From the NCBI GenBank assembly GCA_039933315.1, contig JBDTOI010000027.1, positions 1-32,167 of the forward strand: a DNA stretch of 32,167 nt, written 5' to 3'. Each line of letters begins with the position of its first letter. The first letter of the stretch is position 1. Made by a program: the position numbers and the translations under genes. Positions 15,691 to 23,200 of this stretch are shown here, piece after piece. Below the pieces are notes generated by a model. That model was not told where the DNA came from. It did no database searches and saw only the letters and a list, made by a program, of their open reading frames with translations. The DNA is from DASXRU01 sp039933315. Its GTDB lineage: Bacteria; Acidobacteriota; Blastocatellia; Pyrinomonadales; Pyrinomonadaceae.

Positions 15691-15788
15691 GATTGTAGGG
15701 GTGGCACTCCGTGGCCACCCCTTCTTTTTTCGGCGACGTTCTCGATATAAGCGGAAAGGGGCGGCCACGGAGTGCCGCCCCTACAATC
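15691..15788. repeat. Double palindrome, family C copy 2
   Basis: The arms 15691-15723 and 15756-15788 are inverted copies of 33 bases. Each arm is itself a palindrome (TAGGGGTGGCACTCC with GTGGCCACCCC, and the GC-rich equivalent). T-to-C differences occur in complementary positions within each arm, so each small hairpin stays paired. The right arm overlaps the stop codon of the mannosidase gene; the left arm sits just upstream of the SIR2-TPR start. Confidence 0.88.
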
Positions 15789-17169
15789 ACCAGGTGCGCC
15801 TGATGGGGTGCGCTTCGGTGTTGAAGATTACTTTGCTGAAATCCAGTGTGCGCGGCGGGGCGAACAGCAGATAGAAGTACTTGAACGTCTCGGCGAACAG
15901 GAAGCTCTGCATTGAATCTGACTTTTCTTTTGTGACGACACTCTTCAGCGCGGCGTAGCCTTCATCCGTTTTGCAGTACTTCACAAAGTCGTCGAATACG
16001 GACTGGCCCATTCGCATGTATTCCGGGTCCCGGGAATAGTGAAACAGGTAGTAGGTTGATTCGACTATCTCAGGGCGCAAGGGATAGCCAGGCGATACGA
16101 CTTCCATCTTCCTGTAGTTTATTTCCTCCGGTTCGATGCCGTGCTTCCGCCACATTGCGAAGGATGATGACTGCAAACGCTTAGCCCGATTGCGATCACC
16201 GGAAAGAGCTAAGACCGCCGGGAAGAACGCATCCAATGCTCCGTATGTTTGGGCTGTGCGCGTTCCGGTATCCATGTCAGCATGACCATACCAGAGTTCT
16301 GGAAAAGTCATTGGGCCGAGTAGAGTTCCTTTCTCGCGCGTGATCTCGTCAGCCAGGTATTTGTTTATCGCCGCGATGCTATCCACCCACATTCGTTTGC
16401 AATCCTGATCATCGAACAAAAGCCAGCACTTCAAAAGATATTCGTAGTAGCTGTCGATTGCGCCGCTGATGTGACTATCAGTGTCGGTCCATTTTCCCGT
16501 TTCGACATTGATCCACGTACCGACCAATCCGATCGGCGAGCGGCGTTTGTAGGTTTCAACTAATGCTCGTTTGGCCTTTTGGTAAAAAACAGGCCGGCGA
16601 GTGAGTTTGCTGAGCGTGCCGAATTCAATCAGCAGCGTGCCGGCCTCGGCTGGATTAGTGACCTCACCGCGCACTTTGCCGGTTTTGAGGTTAACGTAAC
16701 GGTAAGGAATACCGGTGGGTGAGTTGAAAACCGGCAACAGGCGGTTTCCCAGGTCCTCGGCCAGCGTCAGCAGCCGCTTGTCTCCGGTCAATTGGTAACT
16801 GGAAAGCAGGCCGCCCAATAGCCGGATCGTTACCTCGAAGTTCTGAACGGAAATGTCCTTGTCGAAAGAAAGGTTCTGGATGATGTAAATCTTCGTGCTC
16901 GCCGCCTCGTCTTTCAATCCCATCAGGATCATTGTGTCGAGGGCATCGACGGGAGTCATGAGCAGCGGCTGCGCGTACCAATCATGATGCGTTTTAGTTA
17001 ATGGCCGCAGGTCATCGTGGCCCCAGGCGTATTTCTTGTAACCCGTCCAGGCATGGACGAACTCGGCCTTTACCTGTGCGGCGAGTTGCCGGCGGTTGAC
17101 TCGTTGCGCGGCCGCCGGCGGAGCGAGGATGGAAAGAAGAAGGAAGCCAACGATAAGTTTCAATGTCAT
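15787..17169 (-). CDS. Glycoside hydrolase family 47 alpha-mannosidase, secreted
   Basis: A 460-residue exported enzyme predicted to trim alpha-1,2-linked mannose from glycans. The signal peptide (residues 1-22, ending PPAAAQ) is followed by a full (alpha/alpha)7-type GH47 domain: AWTGYKKYAWGHDDLRPLTK, the DALDTMILMGL segment, NFEVTIRLLGGLLSSYQLTGD, LRPEIVESTYYLFHYSRD, and the C-terminal SFLFAETFKYFYLLF and IFNTEAHP. The Thr of FNTEAHP (Thr451) matches the calcium-binding threonine of the family, and acidic residues in these motifs match its catalytic sites. GH47 is mainly eukaryotic, so a complete bacterial copy is notable. The ATG at 17169 was chosen because a signal peptide begins there; the extra 34 residues of the longer frame come from an AGATCTG tandem repeat. 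Confidence 0.92.
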   Translation of the reverse strand: MTLKLIVGFLLLSILAPPAAAQRVNRRQLAAQVKAEFVHAWTGYKKYAWGHDDLRPLTKTHHDWYAQPLLMTPVDALDTMILMGLKDEAASTKIYIIQNLSFDKDISVQNFEVTIRLLGGLLSSYQLTGDKRLLTLAEDLGNRLLPVFNSPTGIPYRYVNLKTGKVRGEVTNPAEAGTLLIEFGTLSKLTRRPVFYQKAKRALVETYKRRSPIGLVGTWINVETGKWTDTDSHISGAIDSYYEYLLKCWLLFDDQDCKRMWVDSIAAINKYLADEITREKGTLLGPMTFPELWYGHADMDTGTRTAQTYGALDAFFPAVLALSGDRNRAKRLQSSSFAMWRKHGIEPEEINYRKMEVVSPGYPLRPEIVESTYYLFHYSRDPEYMRMGQSVFDDFVKYCKTDEGYAALKSVVTKEKSDSMQSFLFAETFKYFYLLFAPPRTLDFSKVIFNTEAHPIRRTW

Positions 17170-17183
17170 TTTTCGCTCAAGGA

Positions 17184-17324
17184 ATTTGGAGTGCGGTGGC
17201 AAGCGCAGCGCGACACCGCTTTGGACTCTCTTTCTGAGATCTGAGATCTGAAATTTGAGATCTGAAAACAAACCGGCCTATCAAAAGCGCCGTCGCCGCT
17301 GCGCTCTGCCGGCGCACTCCAAAT
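17184..17324. repeat. Imperfect inverted repeat plus AGATCTG tandem
   Basis: The arms about 17184-17222 and 17284-17324 share TTTGGAGTGCG and GCGCAGCG and are imperfect reverse complements. Between them is a TCTGAGA/AGATCTG tandem (17233-17265). The element lies between the mannosidase start and the histidine kinase stop. Confidence 0.7.
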
Positions 17325-17332
17325 TTGCGAGT

Positions 17333-17354
17333 GCAAACTATCAGTTTGCGTTAC
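17333..17354. repeat. Short palindrome at stop codon, family B copy 2
   Basis: Read on the minus strand it is GTAACGCAAACTGATAGTTTGC, one base different from the element at 3074-3095. The TAA in it is the stop codon of the histidine kinase gene. Confidence 0.7.
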
Positions 17355-18727
17355 AGCAGCGCCGGCAAGGATATGGTCACTACCAAACCGCCGTCAATGG
17401 CGTTGGCGGCTGTGACGGTACCACCGTGCAGCTTTACGGCGCGTTCGGCGATTGAGAGGCCCAAACCGGCCCCGCCACTTTCTCGATCGCGCGCCTCGTC
17501 AACTCGATAGAAAGGTTGAAAGATCTTGCCCAATGCATCTTCAGGCACGCCGTCACCGTGGTCACGAACAGTGATTACAGTCAGCTGCTCAACTTCTTCG
17601 GCTGCCGGCGCGCAGCGAAGATCGATCTCCACCTCAGTTCCCTCGCCCGTATATTGCACGCCGTTGCGCACGATGTTCTCGATAGCCCGCCGCACCAGGT
17701 TCTCTGTGCCGGCGATGGTGCACGGATCGCAGTGGTTAATCTTCACGCGGCGATTACGACTGCGGGCCTCGAAGTCAGCATCCTCCGCCACTTCGGTTAG
17801 AACGCGCCGCAGATCGAGTTCAGTCTTTCGTAAAGCGTGGGCGTCACCTTCCATGCGGGTTATCGCCAACAACTGGCCAATCATCTCATTGAGGTTCTCG
17901 GCTTCGCGTTGAATGCGTTCGAGGGCGCTGATCGCTTCCGGTCCTGATCGCTGGCGCGCCAATTCGAGAGCTACGTTGAGCCGCGCCAGGGGCGAGCGCA
18001 ACTCATGCGAAATGTCGCCCAGCAGGCGACGTTGCGCGTTTAGCAGCGACTCGATCTTTTCGGCCATCAGATCAAAATCTTTGCCTAACGCGGCCAACTC
18101 ATCATGGCGGTTTCCCAACGAGGGACCGACCCGGGCCGCCAGATTGCCGCGCGCCAGCTCGTGAGTGGCGGCGCGAATCTTAGCCACCGGCGTTGTCAGG
18201 TGTCGGGCCAGCCAGTAGCAAAACAGTCCCCCAATTGTCAGGACCAGGCTTATATGAAAGAACTGGTGTATCAGCGGAGGCGGTACCATCGGGGGCTGCA
18301 CTTCGGCCACCGACACGTACCGGGCGCCCCGGCTGGTAGAGACCGCCTGGGCCAGCAGCGGAATAGCATGATGCTCTCCAAATTCCGGGCCCTCGGTCCG
18401 CAACGCGTTTTCAGCTAACCGGCGAGCACCGGGAAGCTCGGGCCGCCCGGTCAGCTCATCCAGGCGTTCATTGAACAGAAATATCTTAATTCCCTCATCG
18501 CGTTCCACGCTGTCCAGGTAAAGCGCGAGGGCATTCTGGCCATCGCGTTCATAGATAGTGGCGGCGGTTTGGCCGTAAGCGCTGACGGCCCGATCCGGTG
18601 GTGCGTGCAGGTGTGAGCCGTGTGACCTATGCCTCGCTATCTCGCCGACCATGAAGGTCATCCCGCTCACCACGATCAGAGCCAGGAAAAACCACAGGAA
18701 AAGTTTTAGAAACAGGCTGCGCGGCAA
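17351..18727 (-). CDS. Sensor histidine kinase, CpxA-like
   Basis: The membrane sensor of the two-component system encoded with the regulator just upstream. In order: TM1 (about 8-29), a periplasmic sensor region (30-153), TM2 (154-175), HAMP (about 176-228), the HisKA dimer domain with the phospho-accepting His241 in GDISHELRSPLARLN, and an HATPase domain with N-box ENIVRNGVQYT, G1 DHGDGVPEDALGKIF, and G2 GGAGLGLSIAER. All catalytic boxes are intact. The TTG start is preceded by GGGAG seven bases upstream, lying just after the regulator's stop, so the 12-base gap indicates an operon with coupled translation. The nearby Spy/CpxP-like gene and GTAAA operators suggest it senses envelope stress; the actual signal is unknown. 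Confidence 0.93.
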   Translation of the reverse strand: MPRSLFLKLFLWFFLALIVVSGMTFMVGEIARHRSHGSHLHAPPDRAVSAYGQTAATIYERDGQNALALYLDSVERDEGIKIFLFNERLDELTGRPELPGARRLAENALRTEGPEFGEHHAIPLLAQAVSTSRGARYVSVAEVQPPMVPPPLIHQFFHISLVLTIGGLFCYWLARHLTTPVAKIRAATHELARGNLAARVGPSLGNRHDELAALGKDFDLMAEKIESLLNAQRRLLGDISHELRSPLARLNVALELARQRSGPEAISALERIQREAENLNEMIGQLLAITRMEGDAHALRKTELDLRRVLTEVAEDADFEARSRNRRVKINHCDPCTIAGTENLVRRAIENIVRNGVQYTGEGTEVEIDLRCAPAAEEVEQLTVITVRDHGDGVPEDALGKIFQPFYRVDEARDRESGGAGLGLSIAERAVKLHGGTVTAANAIDGGLVVTISLPALL

Positions 18728-18739
18728 TTCGTCACTCCC

Positions 18740-19435
18740 TCAGTCCCGATCAGTTTGCGCGTAGATGTAGCCGACGCCGCGCACGGTCTTAATGCACTCG
18801 ACACTGCCAACCCCTGGAGCGAGCTTCTTGCGCAGGTTGCTGATGTGCATGTCGATGCTGCGATCGTAAGGGGACGCATTGCGGCCCAGCACATCTTTCG
18901 ATAGTTCCTCGCGCGTTACGATACGTCCGGCAGATCGCATCAACCTTTCGAGCAGGTCGTATTCGACTGAAGTCAGATCCACGACCTGACCGCCGCGGCG
19001 CACGACGCGAGCGCCGCTGTCAATCTCAACGTCGCCGACGAGAATCGTACGCGATTCACCCTGATGCTTGTCTGGCTGGGCGCGCCGCAGTATCGCACTG
19101 ATGCGGGCGGCCAGTTCGCGCGGGTTAAAAGGCTTAGGCAGGTAATCGTCAGCGCCGATCTCCAGACCCACGATGCGATCGATGTCATCGCCGCGAGCGG
19201 TCAGCATGAGCACAGGGATTTGCGATTGCGCGCGAATTTGGCGCAGCACTTCAAAGCCATTCAGCCCGGGAAGCATTACATCAAGGACCACCAGCGAGTG
19301 GCCGCCGCTAAGTGCCCGCTCAACCCCCGCATTGCCCTGATGTACGGCTTCGATGGCAAACCCCAAAGGCTCAAGGTATTCCGCCACCAGCTCGCAGAGG
19401 GCTACATCGTCATCAATGATTAAGATCTGGTCCAT
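18740..19435 (-). CDS. OmpR-family response regulator, CpxR-like
   Basis: The DNA-binding partner of the kinase downstream. The receiver domain has the acidic pocket DDD (8-10), the phospho-acceptor Asp52 in VVLDVMLPG, Thr79 and Lys101 (LPKPF). The C-terminal winged helix contains VDLTSVEYDLLERLM and DRSIDMHISNLRKKL with GVGYIYA, typical of OmpR/PhoB proteins. At 231 residues it is full length. It is first in the operon and starts at ATG 19435, with no strong Shine-Dalgarno. Its upstream region holds a TACAAT -10 and a GTAAA-N5-GTAAA operator, so it probably controls its own transcription. The CpxR label rests on the operator type and on the divergent Spy/CpxP-like gene more than on protein sequence alone. 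Confidence 0.93.
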   Translation of the reverse strand: MDQILIIDDDVALCELVAEYLEPLGFAIEAVHQGNAGVERALSGGHSLVVLDVMLPGLNGFEVLRQIRAQSQIPVLMLTARGDDIDRIVGLEIGADDYLPKPFNPRELAARISAILRRAQPDKHQGESRTILVGDVEIDSGARVVRRGGQVVDLTSVEYDLLERLMRSAGRIVTREELSKDVLGRNASPYDRSIDMHISNLRKKLAPGVGSVECIKTVRGVGYIYAQTDRD

Positions 19436-19501
19436 TCAGCTTTATGGAGCTAAGACCCCACTCCGGTCTCCCCAACCGCAAAAAGGGTTAAACCGCTCGC
19501 G

Positions 19502-19507
19502 ATTGTA
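19502..19507 (-). promoter_or_regulatory. -10 element of the cpxR-like promoter
   Basis: It reads TACAAT on the minus strand. No good -35 is present; operator 1 starts 23 bases upstream of it, so activation by the regulator is likely. Confidence 0.5.
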
Positions 19508-19530
19508 GCTCATTCGTTACGGAGGGCTTT

Positions 19531-19545
19531 GTAAAGAAGTGTAAA
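19531..19545 (+). promoter_or_regulatory. CpxR-type operator 1, GTAAA-N5-GTAAA
   Basis: GTAAAGAAGTGTAAA matches the direct-repeat box known for CpxR (GTAAA, about five bases, GTAAA). It lies next to the -35 region of the regulator/kinase promoter. Confidence 0.8.
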
Positions 19546-19572
19546 CGGCCGGGTGGGCAGCGCTGACAAAAC

Positions 19573-19587
19573 TTTACACCTCTTTAC
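19573..19587 (-). promoter_or_regulatory. CpxR-type operator 2, inverted copy
   Basis: On the minus strand it reads GTAAAGAGGTGTAAA, 14 of 15 bases identical to operator 1 but pointing the other way. Starts of the two boxes are 42 bases apart, about four helical turns. It adjoins the -35 region of the Spy/CpxP-like gene. Confidence 0.8.
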
Positions 19588-19609
19588 GGCACAGCGAGAT
19601 AAAGGAGCG

Positions 19610-19615
19610 TATAAG
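19610..19615 (+). promoter_or_regulatory. -10 element of the Spy/CpxP-like gene promoter
   Basis: TATAAG lies 22 bases beyond operator 2, and the hexamer at the -35 position (CGGCAC) is poor, as expected for an activator-dependent promoter. Transcription would start near 19622, about 59 bases before the ATG. Confidence 0.6.
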
Positions 19616-19680
19616 ATGTGGAGTATCGAAACCAGAAGCCGGGCCATCGCGCCCGCTCAATCCAATAAGGAGATTCACGG

Positions 19681-20160
19681 ATGAAAAATCGAATTTTAGT
19701 GCTGGCCGGCGTAGCGGTGTTAGTTATCGCGGCCACGGTCTTTGCGGTGGCCCAGGGTCCCGGCTTTCCGCACGGCGGCGGGGGCGGGGGCGGGGACATG
19801 GTCGAACATATGTCGCGGGCATTGAACCTAACCGACGCACAGAAAACCCAGGTCAAAGCCATCATGGACGCAGAGCGTGCTGCGACAGAGCCGGGCCGAA
19901 GCCGGATGGAGGACGTTCACAAACAGCTCCAGGCAACTACGCTCAATGGCCAGTTTGATGAAGCGCAGGTTCGCGGGCTAGCCGCCCAGGCATCGCAAAT
20001 CATGACCGACCAAATGGTTGAACACGTGCGGGCCTTTACAAAGATTTTTGCATTGCTGACTCCGGAGCAACGGGTAAAGGCCCAGGAGATGCACAAAGCC
20101 ATGGGCCCAGGCGGGCATGGACCCGGTGGACCAATGGGCCACCGCCCACCAGGACAGTGA
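19681..20160 (+). CDS. Spy/CpxP-like periplasmic LTxxQ protein
   Basis: A 159-residue periplasmic protein with a signal peptide (about 1-25, ending FAVAQ) and the two family motifs, LTDAQ (50-54) and LTPEQR (126-131), in a mostly helical body. Relatives are chaperones or feedback inhibitors of the Cpx sensor. A glycine run (HGGGGGGG, 31-38) follows the signal peptide, and the C-terminal tail from 142 is Gly/Pro/His-rich (GHGPGGPMGH), which could bind metal; that is inference. The ATG has AAGGAG eight bases upstream. It is divergent from the response regulator, with two CpxR-type boxes between them, so it is probably both a target of the system and a brake on it. Confidence 0.88.
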   Translation: MKNRILVLAGVAVLVIAATVFAVAQGPGFPHGGGGGGGDMVEHMSRALNLTDAQKTQVKAIMDAERAATEPGRSRMEDVHKQLQATTLNGQFDEAQVRGLAAQASQIMTDQMVEHVRAFTKIFALLTPEQRVKAQEMHKAMGPGGHGPGGPMGHRPPGQ

Positions 20161-20163
20161 AAC

Positions 20164-20267
20164 TTGTAGGGGCGGCACTCCGTGGCCGCCCCTCTCCCCC
20201 TTCCAATCAACTCCTGAATTCTTGTCGCAAACTACGAAGGGGTGGCCACGGAGTGCCACCCCTACAA
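20164..20267. repeat. Double palindrome, family C copy 3
   Basis: The arms 20164-20193 and 20238-20267 are inverted 30-base copies, and each arm is a palindrome of the GGGGYGGC...GCCRCCCC type. It fills the gap between the convergent Spy/CpxP-like and giant genes, from four bases after one stop to three before the other, so a two-way terminator role is plausible. Confidence 0.88.
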
Positions 20268-20269
20268 TT

Positions 20270-23200
20270 TTATGGGCATGGCGCTGGCGGCGTGGCGGAG
20301 TTGCGGGGCGCGGGTGGGTTGGTGACTACCGTAAAATCGGCCGAGTTAACGTTGGTGTCCGTGCAGCTGTTGGTGCGGCGCGCGGATTTTGTGGCGCTCA
20401 ACACCGCGGTGGCAGTGCCTTCCGAACAATTCGCTGAGCCGTACCCAATGAAGTCTGCAACTGTAGAGGTATCAATCGGACAACCGGTACCGCTGACTAA
20501 CGTGACGCCAATAACCAGCGCCACCTTGCCATCAGTGGCGGACATGTTGATACCAGTATTCGTTGCATCTGCGGCGGGCAGCGCAACCCCGTTGGTGGTA
20601 CCACCCGCCAGCCTGATCAGGAAGTATTGACCCGGAGCCAGCGTGCCTGATGTCAGATCGATCTTATTGCCCGCGGTAAAGGTCGAAGCAGAAGAGGCGT
20701 ACTGGACCGAGTAAGGAGTGACAGCAAAGTTCACGGTAGTTGTAGCCGACCGGTTGAATATCTCGACGAAATCGTTTTGGAAAGTAGCACCCGCGTTGTT
20801 GCCGCCGCCGTAGATTTGCGTGATCACCAGCAACGGTGTGTCATCGTTCTGAATTGTTCCCTGGCCCTGACCGTCCGCCACCGTGGCGTTAGTAACGTTC
20901 GTCACGTTCACGAAGAACATTTCATTCAACTCGACCAGTGTGTCGCCATTCACCGTAACGTCGAAAGTATAGGTCGTGTTTCCGGCGGCTATTGTCTGCC
21001 CGGTGAGGCTTCTGGCCACGTAGTCGTTGTCTTCGGTAGCTGGAGTATCGTCCTGCGCTGTGCCATCCGCCGTGGCGATGTCGAAAGTGATGCCGCCCGC
21101 CGGCGCCGGTAACGAAGAGGTCACAGTAAACGTGAAAATGGTCGTACCGCTATTGGTCTCATTCGCCGAAACATCGTTGATAGTGAGCGTGGGACTATCA
21201 TCGTTTTGAATCGTTCCCTGGGCCTGCCCGTCTCCAACAGTTGCCCCGGAGACGTTGGTGACATTTACCAGGAAGGTTTCGCTCGCCTCGATGTTCACGT
21301 CCCCGTTAACTGTGACATTGAAACTGTAGTCCTGCATTCCCGCCGGAATCGTTTGCGCGGTTAGACTCTGGGCCACATAGTCATTGTCTTCAGTCACTGG
21401 CGTGTCATCCTGAGCTGTTCCGTCCGCAGTCGCGATATCGAAGGTGACGCCCCCAGTCAGTGCCGGTGCTGACAGGTGGACGGTAAAGGCGAATGTGGTT
21501 GGTCCGCTGTTGCCTTCATTCAACGAGACATCGTTTATGGTTAGCACAGGCGCCACGTCATCGTCCGTGATAGTGCCCTGCCCCTGGTTGTCCAGAATCG
21601 CGGCGTTCGTCGCATTCGCCAGGTTTACGAAAAATGTTTCATCAGGCTCGTCAAGCGTGTCGCCATTGACTAACACCGTCACAGGTTTCGACGTCTCGCC
21701 AGGATTGAAGACAAGCTGCGTGGTCGATACTGCCTGGTAGTCAGCGGGCGCGTTGGCTGTACCGTCAGAGGTACTGTAATTGACGGTCACTGTGGACGTG
21801 CTGGCAGCGACCAGGGAGACATTGAAAATGGCGGACACTGTTCCGCTGTTTCCTTCCGTGATTGTTACATCACTGATCGCGATATCTGCGGTTTGGCCGG
21901 TGCAGTTGTTTGGCGGATGAGCGCTATTGCGCGGAGACGGTGCATGGATGAAGAAGTCAGCCGCGTTGTCGTTCGTGTCCACACAGCCGCCACCCTTCCT
22001 GACATCCGCGGTGGTATTGCTCGGCGCCGGGGCCGGTCCCGCTCCCTCAAAGCAAGTGGCCGTGGTTCCGTAACCAACCACATCGGTAATACTCGCGCTC
22101 GTAGGGCAGGCGCCCGACAGAGCGGTCGTGCTCGAGCTGACTAACAGCTTGCCGGCGGTCGCAGCCATCGCGATGGTGCCTACCGCATCCGGAGTTGGCA
22201 GGTTTGCCGTGCCGGCGGAACCCTCCCGCACGAGGAAGTATCGCCCCGGCAGCAACAGGCAGGGTCCGGTGGGGCACAGCGGCGTGGTCGTCCAGGTATC
22301 GGTGTCGCCGGCCGTGTTGTACTGGACGGACCAGCCAGCCAGGTCAACTGTTGTAGTACCGCGATTGAAAAGCTCTACGAAATCATTCGTGAACTGCGCA
22401 CCTGCATTACCGCCGCCGCCATACAACTGGCTAATCACCACATTGGCAGCGTCGTCATTCTGAATTGTTCCCTGCCCCTGTCCGTCTCCGATGGTCGCCC
22501 CTGACGCGTTCGTGACATTAACAAAGAAGGTTTCGTTAGGTTCAACCAGTGTGTCGCCGTTGACGGTCACATCAAATGTATAAGTTGTCTGGGCAGCCGG
22601 AATCGTCTGGCCCGTCAGACTTCTGGCCACATAGTCGTTGTCCTCGCTGGCCGGATTGTCGTCCTGTGCCGTGCCGTCGGCGGTGGCGATGTCGAACGTG
22701 ATACCTCCCGCAGGTGCGGGCAATGAGGAGGTTACAGTGAAGGTAAATGTAGTAGTGCCGGCGTCGCCCTCGTTCAAGGAGACATCGTTGATACTCAGTA
22801 CCGGACTATCGTCGTTTTGGATCGTTCCTGTTCCCTGACCATCGGTAACAGCCGCACCGGAGACATTCGTAACATTAACGAGGAACGTTTCGTTGGGTTC
22901 AATGTTCACGTCACCATTCACCGTCACATCAAATGTGTACGAAGTCAGACCTGCGAGTATTGTCTGGCCGCTCAGGCTGCGCGTCACGTAATCGTTGTCG
23001 GCAACGGTTGCCGTGTTGTCCTGGGTGGCAATATCGAACGTTACAGCCCCAGGAGCCGGCGCTGAAAGGCTGACGGTAAACGTAAACGTGCTCGTGCCAG
23101 TGTTGCCTTCGTTTTGCGATACGTCATTAATCGACAGCGAGGGTAGATCGTCGTTTTGAATTGTTCCCACGCCCTGGCCATCAGTGACTGTGGCCCCGGC

